Assembly (NCBI GenBank): GCA_026394835.1
Contig: JAPLZW010000035.1
Location: 1 to 5,660, forward strand
DNA: 5,660 nt
Direction of reading: 5' to 3'
Source of the DNA: Candidatus Wolfebacteria bacterium
GTDB lineage: Bacteria; Patescibacteriota; Minisyncoccia; UBA6257; UBA9933
Below, in pieces: positions 1 through 4,503 of this stretch; the stretch's first letter is position 1; every line of letters starts with the position of its first letter. The notes under the pieces were generated by a model. That model was not told the origin of the DNA. It made no database searches and worked only from the letters and a program-made list of their open reading frames with translations. The position numbers and the translations under genes are program-made.

Positions 1-2
1 AA

Positions 3-443
3 CATATTAAAGGCAGGATGCAACTTACCACTTTCAACGATGTCAATCCCATCAATGTATTTTTAAGCACTCGTTATGGAAGCGGGTATGACTGGGAAGA
101 GAATTGGTTTGCTGTAAGCTCGCATAGTAGCACCATGAAAAATACCATGGTTGCAATGCACGAAATAATGCATATTTTTTTTCATAAACAATGGTGGAAT
201 TTTTGCAAAGAAAAAGGACTCTCTGACCGAACGATTTGGGATGTAAAAGAGGCTGCGACTGTTTTAATAAATCTTTGGTTTAAAAATCAATTAATTGACC
301 TAGATTTGGGTTATGAAGAACATACCGACCTAAGAAAGCAAATCAAACAAGACTTCCTTAAATCGCGTGATTTTAAATACACCATAGAAAAAGCTTGCGT
401 TTATATGAGAGTTAATAAAGAAAAAAGCCCCACTTGGATGTAA
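3..443 (+). CDS. HExxH metallopeptidase-like protein, 5'-partial
   Basis: The reading frame is open to the left edge of the window, so the gene probably starts outside it; the first in-frame ATG is at 18. Numbered from that ATG, HEIMH (residues 48-52) is a classic zinc-binding HExxH motif at the end of a helix. About 25 residues later, E78 in the helix DVKEAATVLIN could be the third zinc ligand, as in gluzincin-type peptidases. No signal peptide or membrane segment is visible in the part present. The rest looks like a soluble alpha-helical protein rich in Lys, Asp and aromatic residues. I do not recognise a named family; small intracellular HExxH proteins of this style are common in CPR genomes. 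The last ten or so codons lie in the U-tract and stem of a terminator that serves the opposite strand, so the natural C-terminus may have been replaced if the DNA was joined here. Substrate unknown. Confidence 0.6.
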   Translation, partial: HIKGRMQLTTFNDVNPINVFLSTRYGSGYDWEENWFAVSSHSSTMKNTMVAMHEIMHIFFHKQWWNFCKEKGLSDRTIWDVKEAATVLINLWFKNQLIDLDLGYEEHTDLRKQIKQDFLKSRDFKYTIEKACVYMRVNKEKSPTWM

Positions 444-464
444 GAATCTACACCCAAGTGAGGC
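417..464 (-). terminator. Strong rho-independent terminator of the RiPP operon
   Basis: Read on the minus strand, 464-449 pairs with 442-427 to give a 16-bp stem with two G-U wobbles and a 6-nt loop (443-448). It is followed directly by six U, one C and three U (426-417). The U-tract is only on the minus-strand side, so it terminates transcription from the maturase and precursor genes and not from the converging peptidase gene, whose stop codon (441-443) falls inside the hairpin. It lies about 50 nt after the precursor stop codon. Confidence 0.88.
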
Positions 465-515
465 GGCAATACCGGTGATGAACGGCATCGCGAAAAATGA
501 ACCGCGGGAAGAGAC

Positions 516-665
516 TCAGGTACCATCACAACCTTCCGTGCCACCCTCGCATCCGGACTGACAGTTGTCACAACCGCTACTGTCGCAGCCGCCCGACGCA
601 TTGTTGCAGGCGGAGAGGATGGTGGAGTGAGCCCCCTCCATGAGAGAGGAAAACTGAAGCTCCAT
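516..665 (-). CDS. Six-cysteine RiPP precursor peptide (49 aa)
   Basis: This short gene encodes a probable ribosomally made, radical-SAM-modified peptide. The start is fixed by an AAGGAGGTG ribosome binding site 8 nt upstream of the ATG at 665. Residues 1-19 (MELQFSSLMEGAHSTILSA) are cysteine-free and helix-prone and suit a leader. Residues 20-49 form a core of Gly, Ser, Asp, Asn and six Cys (C20, C27, C32, C35, C39, C46). Four of the cysteines sit in a repeated G-C-D/E motif (GCD, GCD, GCE, GCD). The peptide is acidic, with no Lys or Arg. It follows the radical SAM/SPASM maturase after 110 nt and is itself followed by a strong terminator, so it closes the operon. Known families with a Cys-rich peptide next to a SPASM enzyme include sactipeptides and SCIFF/ranthipeptides. 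The spacing here (C-x6-C-x4-C-x2-C-x3-C-x6-C) does not match the SCIFF pattern as I remember it. The exact modification and cleavage site are inferences. A metal-binding small protein is the main alternative. Confidence 0.83.
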   Translation of the reverse strand: MELQFSSLMEGAHSTILSACNNASGGCDSSGCDNCQSGCEGGTEGCDGT

Positions 666-673
666 GGTATTAA

Positions 674-682
674 CACCTCCTT
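674..682 (-). promoter_or_regulatory. Strong Shine-Dalgarno site of the precursor gene
   Basis: AAGGAGGTG on the minus strand, 8 nt before the precursor ATG, is a near-perfect match to the anti-SD end of 16S rRNA. It is the strongest ribosome binding site in the window. It identifies the 49-aa frame, rather than the longer overlapping frame across the same bases, as the translated one. Confidence 0.85.
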
Positions 683-758
683 CCTTATTGGATTTGGGAA
701 GAATGTCTTCTCATTCCCTGACTCCTTCCCACAAGACAGGGAAAGTTGTTATTTAAGA

Positions 759-787
759 ATAGTATCCCTCCTTTCTTAGCTTGGCAA
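759..787 (-). promoter_or_regulatory. Possible internal promoter for the precursor peptide
   Basis: On the minus strand, TTGCCA (787-782, 5 of 6 matches to the -35 consensus) is separated by 17 bp from TACTAT (764-759, 4 of 6 matches to the -10 consensus). The -35 lies in the last codons of the maturase gene. Transcription from here would start near 752 and give the precursor an untranslated leader of about 85 nt containing two hairpins. A separate promoter would let substrate be made in excess of the enzyme. This is a match by eye only and could be chance. Confidence 0.35.
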
Positions 788-2089
788 TATCTCGGCAACT
801 TCACGTCTTACAAGTTCTGCTAAAAACCGTGAATACTCATCCTTATCCATAGAAATCCCGAATGCAGCCTGAAGCTCGAGAGGAGTCAAAGCTACCTGAC
901 TAGCATGAAGTTTTTGCAGGACATCCATAGTTTCAACAGTCACAAACGTGTTCTTGATGCCCCCTGTGTTAACCACACCAATCTCTTTGTCGTTCCGGAA
1001 ACGGCAAATTTTACGAATCCGAAACATAGACAAAGGTGTCATCCGAACAGACACGCTCCTATTCTTTGGCACAGAAAAAATCTGAGCTTTCTCTTGTGCC
1101 ATAATTGGATCTTGACCAATAATATCTCCAATCAAGGAAACTCGACAGCCACCTCCGCATTGAGGCAGCAGTCTGCAAGAAAGACAAGCTGGAGGAAGAA
1201 GTGAGCCATCTCTCCAACTCGTCATCTTAAGCCAAATCGAGGAGAGCTCTTCCTGAACGATGGTGCCGTAGACCTTCTCGTGATGAGGACAAGTTCTGAC
1301 ACTACCGTCAGCTGCAATTGCCAGAGAAGTTTTGCCAGCAGAACACGTCCTCCCTCCCAACAACTCATACTCTTCCAGCTTCTCGAAAAAGCATGCAGGA
1401 TAAGGGACTAGCGAATCTAGTTGCAATCCCGTATCCCGAAGTCGGAGCATTGCAGTGACTATCTCCTGTACTTCAGAAGTTCCTAGCACCAAATTCGCAT
1501 CAAACATTTCCGAAAGTCGGGGTGGCATAACCCTAGTAGCTGAGAAAGCGAACGCTCCAAGATTCTTGGCAAGTCGCCCGGTTTGCTCAATATGATAGAG
1601 ATTTGGCTTGCTGACCACCATGTTAACCGCCACGCGAAGGTTAGCCATCCTAGCGTTCTTAATTCCTTGCGTAACTTTCTCGAACGATTCTCGGTGATTC
1701 GCGAGAAAGTCATGAGTAGCGGGTTTATACGACATAAGAGAAGTCAAAACTGTTCTAAGACCCTCCTTTTTCAATTCCTCGGCCATACGCAACGTAACGA
1801 GAGTCAGGTTAGAGTTGAGGCTAAATGTGATACCTTTCTGTTTAAGCTCCCTCATCACGAAGATGAGTCTCTCAAAGTTAATGGGTGGCTCACCTCCGTT
1901 CAGAATAACGTGGAAAACCCTCAATGAAGCAAGTTGATTGATAACCTTACGAGTAAGATCTTCTGTAATCACCATGTCTAGGTCTGGTTGTTTCTCCCTC
2001 CAAAAGTTATAGCAATGACGACACTTTTGGTTACAAGCAGTATTTACCTCTAGATGGACTGAAAGCGGCGCAGTCAAAGTCTTATACAT
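776..2089 (-). CDS. Radical SAM/SPASM peptide maturase with C-terminal PqqD-like region
   Basis: This 437-residue enzyme would use S-adenosylmethionine and iron-sulfur clusters to modify the adjacent cysteine-rich peptide by radical chemistry in the cytoplasm. The radical SAM cluster motif CNQKCRHC (C19, C23, C26, CX3CX2C) is followed by the SAM-binding NGGEPP (64-69). The C-terminal SPASM domain, which holds auxiliary Fe-S clusters, has C249-x12-G-x4-C267, then CLSC (302-305), CGGGC (311-315) and probably C362; this closely follows the seven-cysteine SPASM pattern. C233 is an additional cysteine. Residues of about 345-437 resemble a PqqD-like winged-helix fold that could bind the leader peptide: a beta-rich start, then FVTVETMDVLQKL and a final helix FLAELVRREVAEIL. 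The ATG at 2089 has an AAGGA site 8 nt upstream. The gene leads a two-gene operon with the precursor at 665-516. It is GC-richer than its neighbours. The radical SAM/SPASM assignment is secure; the peptide substrate is inferred from context. Confidence 0.93.
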   Translation of the reverse strand: MYKTLTAPLSVHLEVNTACNQKCRHCYNFWREKQPDLDMVITEDLTRKVINQLASLRVFHVILNGGEPPINFERLIFVMRELKQKGITFSLNSNLTLVTLRMAEELKKEGLRTVLTSLMSYKPATHDFLANHRESFEKVTQGIKNARMANLRVAVNMVVSKPNLYHIEQTGRLAKNLGAFAFSATRVMPPRLSEMFDANLVLGTSEVQEIVTAMLRLRDTGLQLDSLVPYPACFFEKLEEYELLGGRTCSAGKTSLAIAADGSVRTCPHHEKVYGTIVQEELSSIWLKMTSWRDGSLLPPACLSCRLLPQCGGGCRVSLIGDIIGQDPIMAQEKAQIFSVPKNRSVSVRMTPLSMFRIRKICRFRNDKEIGVVNTGGIKNTFVTVETMDVLQKLHASQVALTPLELQAAFGISMDKDEYSRFLAELVRREVAEILPS

Positions 2090-2139
2090 CGTATTTATCC
2101 TTTCCCAAAAGGTTTATTTCAAGGTTCTATCACAGTTAT

Positions 2140-2168
2140 ATTAAACAACTATTTTCTGAATATTGCAA
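2140..2168 (-). promoter_or_regulatory. Probable promoter of the RiPP operon
   Basis: On the minus strand, TTGCAA (2168-2163, 4 of 6 matches to -35) and TTTAAT (2145-2140, 5 of 6 matches to -10) are 17 bp apart. Transcription would start near 2133, giving a leader of about 43 nt that ends in the AAAGGA ribosome binding site (2103-2098) and the maturase ATG at 2089. This is the best-placed sigma70-type match upstream of the maturase; found by eye. Confidence 0.45.
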
Positions 2169-2236
2169 GCTGTAGAAAAATAACTAAGCTGCTTTAAAAA
2201 CTCCCTTTTAAAACGCCCCAGCCCCAAAATCCTAAT

Positions 2237-2328
2237 TTCCGGTATCAAAAATTATCCCTATTTGCCTATTCGCTCGAATTAGAGAATATACCGAAAATCA
2301 AAATCTTGATTTTTGGTATTAAAAATCA
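2237..2328. repeat. Diverged repeat cluster with overlapping hairpins
   Basis: Two related copies of a sequence around GGTATnAAAAAT occur at about 2237-2257 and 2308-2328, matching at roughly three quarters of positions. The second copy is part of a 14-bp inverted repeat (2288-2301 against 2306-2319, one G/T mismatch, 4-nt loop). It also forms an alternative perfect 7-bp hairpin (2308-2314 against 2321-2327). CGGTAT at 2240-2245 can pair with ATACCG at 2288-2293. The cluster directly follows the stop of the HELAH peptidase gene on the minus strand. It could act as its terminator, although no clear U-tract follows, or it could be an AT-rich intergenic repeat. The rest of 2170-2330 shows no coding potential that I can see. 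Confidence 0.45.
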
Positions 2329-2329
2329 G

Positions 2330-2953
2330 CTAAGCAATCTTAAAATTCTTATACGACAGCTCAAAGCCGTAAATTGATCTGAATAGCTTAGCAAAACTCT
2401 TTTTTGACATAGCTTCTTTGGAAGCCTTCAATAAATGTAAAAGTTTCTTTTCCCCATATTTCTTTACTAAAAACGCAACCGCGAATCCGGATTCCAGATA
2501 AACTCCCTTTCCGCTCTTATCGAAAAAATCAATAAATTTCGTAAGTTTTTTAGGTCTTGTCTTTAATTTGTCTTGTCCGGACAAATATATAGAGATTCCC
2601 TCAAGAAGCCATATCGGTTTTCCGCTGGAATTAGAAACAACGCTGGAAAAACAGTGCGCAAGCTCATGCTTTATTAAGGCAAAATATTCCTTATCCGAAT
2701 ATTTATGATTGCTTTCTTTTTCAAAATTCTTGTCATCCAATAAATACACATTGCCTTTACTGGCCCACCCGATAACCCATTCTTCTGTTTTCTCTCCCTT
2801 CAGAAAATCAATAGTTTTCCTATCCGGGACTAAAATCAATTTGGGAGGGTTTTGATTCCAATTGATTCTAAAAAATGAGCTCAGCTCCCTCATTGATTTT
2901 TTGTATACCCTGTCAAACTTTGGACGACTGATTTTCTCTATTTTGTAAACCAT
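2330..2953 (-). CDS. Standalone HExxH metallopeptidase-like protein (peptidase MA-like fold)
   Basis: This 207-residue protein has HELAH (residues 96-100) followed by WLLEG (115-119). E118, 18 residues after the second His, is placed as the third zinc ligand, as in gluzincins of the peptidase MA-like group (HEHxH/HELTH followed by WxxEG). It therefore probably binds zinc and hydrolyses a peptide, or is a related minimal peptidase domain. The N-terminal part (residues 1-90) is a basic alpha/beta region with FRINWNQNPPKLILVPD. The C-terminal part (about 130-207) is Lys-rich and helical. No signal peptide or membrane helix is visible, so it looks cytoplasmic unless an unusual export route is used. 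The ATG at 2953 lacks a Shine-Dalgarno site, and a TATAAT box ends only 6 nt upstream, so the mRNA may be leaderless. It follows the methyltransferase gene by 21 nt. Its substrate is unknown. Confidence 0.8.
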   Translation of the reverse strand: MVYKIEKISRPKFDRVYKKSMRELSSFFRINWNQNPPKLILVPDRKTIDFLKGEKTEEWVIGWASKGNVYLLDDKNFEKESNHKYSDKEYFALIKHELAHCFSSVVSNSSGKPIWLLEGISIYLSGQDKLKTRPKKLTKFIDFFDKSGKGVYLESGFAVAFLVKKYGEKKLLHLLKASKEAMSKKSFAKLFRSIYGFELSYKNFKIA

Positions 2954-2959
2954 ATGCCT

Positions 2960-2968
2960 ATTATACCA
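2960..2968 (-). promoter_or_regulatory. Extended -10 promoter for the HELAH peptidase, probably leaderless
   Basis: The minus strand reads TGGTATAAT (2968-2960), an extended -10 element with a perfect TATAAT. The peptidase ATG begins 6 nt after it, so normal spacing would put the transcription start at or next to the A of the start codon. No good -35 hexamer is visible, which is typical where an extended -10 is used. Confidence 0.5.
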
Positions 2969-2974
2969 GTCTTA

Positions 2975-3439
2975 CTATTTCTGCGCTGTTACTTCCAAAA
3001 TCCTATGCCAATGATTATGGCCTGGAGCATCGTCAAAATAATCAAAAACTTTAGTGGAAATATCTTTAAAACCGTTATCCAGCAGTATTTGTTTTATAAA
3101 CTCCTCCGAAATGCCCGACTTCATAGCTTTATCGCTATCGTCAAAAGTATGGATAAACAGCCAGCCATCCTTTTTGAGATTATCGCTAACGGTTTTTAAA
3201 AACTGGTTTTTATTTTTTATAAATTGAAAAACATAATTGGAAAAAACCAGGTCCAACGACGCGTTTTGCGATAAATAAGGCTTTTTCAAGTCAGCGCCGG
3301 TTTTCAAATCAACGCCTTCGCAAAACCAACATTCTTTTTTCAATGCTTTAACATCTTTAAAATCTCCAGCGCCCAAATCAAGCGCACTCCCGGGTCTTAT
3401 AAAGACAGAGTTTATAAATTTTTCGAGAAATTGATTCAT
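2975..3439 (-). CDS. Class I SAM-dependent methyltransferase (small)
   Basis: This 154-residue protein has the core Rossmann methyltransferase motifs. ALDLGAGDFKD (19-29) is motif I, binding SAM. An acidic residue follows the second strand (GVDLK, D44). LDLVFSNYVFQFI (62-74) is the motif IV strand. LKKDGWLFIHTFDD (88-101) resembles the post-motif III strand seen in Methyltransf_11-type enzymes. The end, APGHNHWHRILEV, is His-rich and may close the active site. At 154 residues it lacks room for much beyond the catalytic core and has no obvious substrate-binding insertion, so the substrate cannot be named. The ATG at 3439 has no clear Shine-Dalgarno site, and a perfect TATAAT lies at 3504-3499, about 60 nt upstream. 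The stop codon is 21 nt before the next gene, so the two could share a transcript in addition to the internal promoter between them. Confidence 0.85.
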   Translation of the reverse strand: MNQFLEKFINSVFIRPGSALDLGAGDFKDVKALKKECWFCEGVDLKTGADLKKPYLSQNASLDLVFSNYVFQFIKNKNQFLKTVSDNLKKDGWLFIHTFDDSDKAMKSGISEEFIKQILLDNGFKDISTKVFDYFDDAPGHNHWHRILEVTAQK

Positions 3440-3469
3440 TTTTTACAGAAAAATAACTATTCGCCTATT

Positions 3470-3499
3470 CCTGCTTGCGGCAGGCAGGTTTGGCGGGCA
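3470..3499. repeat. GC-rich REP-like hairpin between genes
   Basis: CCTGCTTG (3470-3477) and CAGGCAGG (3481-3488) form an 8-bp hairpin with one G/T pair and a CGG loop, followed by TTTGGCGGGC. It stands out sharply in an AT-rich intergenic stretch. From memory, CCTGCCTGCC/GGCAGGCAGG-type palindromes followed by TTTGGCGGG recur between genes in several Parcubacteria genomes, which supports a CPR origin of this part. Its role is unknown; transcript stabilisation after hicA and a dispersed repeat are both possible. Confidence 0.5.
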
Positions 3500-3510
3500 T
3501 TATAAACCGG

Positions 3511-3729
3511 TTATTTCACCCTAAAATCTTTTTCGGTTAAGTTCGATTGCCGTAGAATAGACTTAAAAGTGCCGAATGGAATTTCTTTGCGATTAGCCGG
3601 AATAATAACAATAAGGGCAGGATTGCCGGATTTTCTAAATTTTACATGACTTCCCTTTTGGGAAATATAAATAAAGCCCTTACTCTGAAGGACTTTAATT
3701 ATGTGGCTGGAAGAATAAAATTTAGACAT
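3511..3729 (-). CDS. hicA: HicA-type mRNA interferase toxin
   Basis: This 72-residue protein fits the HicA/YcfA double-stranded-RNA-binding-like fold. Its helix SSSHIIKVLQSKGF (6-19) is followed by strand YISQKGSHVKFRK (21-33), where H28 in GSHVKFR matches the catalytic His of HicA toxins. Then come VIIPANRKEIPFGTFKSILRQ (41-61) and the usual C-terminal helix ending NLTEKDF. HicA toxins cleave mRNA when not bound by HicB. The length is normal for the family. Its ATG at 3729 overlaps the last 8 bases of hicB (ATGTCTAA), so translation is likely coupled. There is no Shine-Dalgarno site of its own. The antitoxin-first order is the reverse of the classical hicAB order. Confidence 0.88.
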   Translation of the reverse strand: MSKFYSSSHIIKVLQSKGFIYISQKGSHVKFRKSGNPALIVIIPANRKEIPFGTFKSILRQSNLTEKDFRVK

Positions 3730-3940
3730 ATTGGAATTGTCTCTCCACTATCACGGGCTTTTTAACTATCGTGATTCGAAAACCTTTCTTGCCCTCAAAA
3801 TACAGCTCTATAGCCTCTTGAATATTATCTAGGGCTTCTTTTTTGGTTTTGCCAAAGCTGGACACGTCCACATTCAAGCATTGAGCCACGTGATATTTAC
3901 CCTCTTTCCAAACTACATTTTGTAAAGATATTTTTTTCAT
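3722..3940 (-). CDS. hicB: HicB-type antitoxin, minimal form
   Basis: This 72-residue protein matches the partial RNase H-like fold of HicB. It has strands ISLQNVVWKEGKYHVAQCLNVDVSSFG (4-30), then the family's typical KTKKEALDNIQEAIELYFEG helix (31-50), then a strand FRITIVKKPVIVERQF (54-69). This domain neutralises the HicA toxin encoded next to it. It lacks the C-terminal ribbon-helix-helix or HTH DNA-binding domain of longer HicB proteins, so direct autoregulation of the promoter is doubtful. The start at 3940 has no Shine-Dalgarno site; a promoter-like pair sits immediately upstream. Confidence 0.88.
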   Translation of the reverse strand: MKKISLQNVVWKEGKYHVAQCLNVDVSSFGKTKKEALDNIQEAIELYFEGKKGFRITIVKKPVIVERQFQYV

Positions 3941-3947
3941 AAGTTTA

Positions 3948-3975
3948 ATAATATATAGGATTTTGTAAAAATCAA
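3948..3975 (-). promoter_or_regulatory. Candidate promoter of hicB-hicA
   Basis: The minus strand has TTGATT (3975-3970, 4 of 6 matches to -35), a 16-bp spacer and TATTAT (3953-3948, 5 of 6 matches to -10). The hicB ATG begins 7 nt after the -10, which would place the transcription start at the start codon and make the mRNA leaderless, like that proposed for the gene at 2953. The area is very AT-rich, so chance matches are easy. Confidence 0.4.
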
Positions 3976-3978
3976 TGG

Positions 3979-4224
3979 CTAATTAAATTTATAAGTCTTC
4001 TCGGCGCGGCGTTCAATCGCTAAAATATAGATCTCTTTACTATCCGCAACCCTATAAATTATCCTTACGTTTCCTTTTCTAACTCTAAACACGTCTTCTC
4101 TTCCCTTAAGTTTTTTGACATCCAATCCTATAAAATTCCCATCCTTGAGCCGACGCAATATTTTCTCCACCTCGCTTTTCTCTTTAGAAGTTAACTTCTT
4201 TAAGGCTTTCTCGATTTCGTCCAT
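3979..4224 (-). CDS. RelE/ParE-superfamily toxin
   Basis: This 81-residue protein opens with two helices (IEKALKKLTSKEKSEVEKILRRLKDGN, 4-30) and continues into the RelE/ParE sheet: LDVKKLKGREDVFRVRKGNVRIIYRV (34-59) and EIYILAIERRAEKTYKF (64-80). The order 'KLKG...(V/Y)FR(V/I)R.G..RIIY.....I.IL.I..R...Y' is the typical RelE pattern. Basic residues R46, R48, R54 and R72/R73 lie where RelE-type ribosome-dependent nucleases place catalytic or RNA-binding side chains. Whether it cuts mRNA or poisons gyrase, as ParE does, cannot be told by eye. It starts 7 nt after the antitoxin stop with no Shine-Dalgarno site, which suggests translational coupling. Confidence 0.88.
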   Translation of the reverse strand: MDEIEKALKKLTSKEKSEVEKILRRLKDGNFIGLDVKKLKGREDVFRVRKGNVRIIYRVADSKEIYILAIERRAEKTYKFN

Positions 4225-4231
4225 AAAGAAT

Positions 4232-4492
4232 TTAAAGGCGGGAAAGCAGATCCCTTAGCTTGACGCCGCCTTTTTTGATTTTGGTAAAATCGACGACAGC
4301 TTCCCAGTTTTCGGAATCTTCCTCAATCGGACCAATCCTAAACACCGGTTTTGACCGGCGCACAATCACAAAAGATTTTCCCCTTTTCACCTCAGAAACA
4401 TAACTTTCCATATTTCCGCGCAGTTCTTTTAATCCGACAATTTTATTCATAATAATTTTATTAACTGACTTAACTATATTATAGATACTCAT
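4232..4492 (-). CDS. Phd/YefM-family antitoxin
   Basis: The core KIVGLKELRGNMESYVSEVKRGKSFVIVRRSKPVFRIGPIEE (17-58) is the Phd/YefM DNA-binding and dimerisation domain. The acidic tail ENWEAVVDFTKIKKGGVKLRDLLSRL (61-86) would wrap and neutralise the RelE-like toxin encoded directly downstream. Two starts are possible. The ATG at 4492 gives 86 residues and has GGTGGAG just upstream, though too close to be ideal. The internal ATG at 4450 (residue 15) gives 72 residues beginning MNKIVGLKEL, which is where Phd proteins usually begin; it lacks a Shine-Dalgarno site but lies downstream of a TATAAT at 4483-4478. I keep the longer frame because a TTGACA promoter element fits it. The palindrome upstream suits autoregulation by the antitoxin-toxin complex. 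Confidence 0.86.
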   Translation of the reverse strand: MSIYNIVKSVNKIIMNKIVGLKELRGNMESYVSEVKRGKSFVIVRRSKPVFRIGPIEEDSENWEAVVDFTKIKKGGVKLRDLLSRL

Positions 4493-4503
4493 TCTCCACC
4501 AAT

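Noticed and set aside
401..676. 91-codon open frame on the minus strand covering the precursor region
   Set aside because: It has no ribosome binding site of its own, runs through the terminator hairpin and gives a low-complexity Ala/Val/Arg protein. The 49-codon frame in the same bases has a near-perfect site, an ordered Cys pattern and ends before the terminator.
685..714. 9-codon mini-ORF as a gene in its own right
   Set aside because: It has a fair ribosome binding site but is too short to support as a gene from one sequence. It is kept only as part of the spacer finding.
905..1927. Open frames on the plus strand (905-1204, 1583-1927) and a minus-strand frame (1483-1713)
   Set aside because: All lie inside the radical SAM/SPASM gene in other frames, which has clear motifs along its whole length. 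They show no motif or start signal.
2954..3199. 81-codon plus-strand frame
   Set aside because: It is antisense to the methyltransferase gene, whose SAM-binding motifs are clear, and has no recognisable content.
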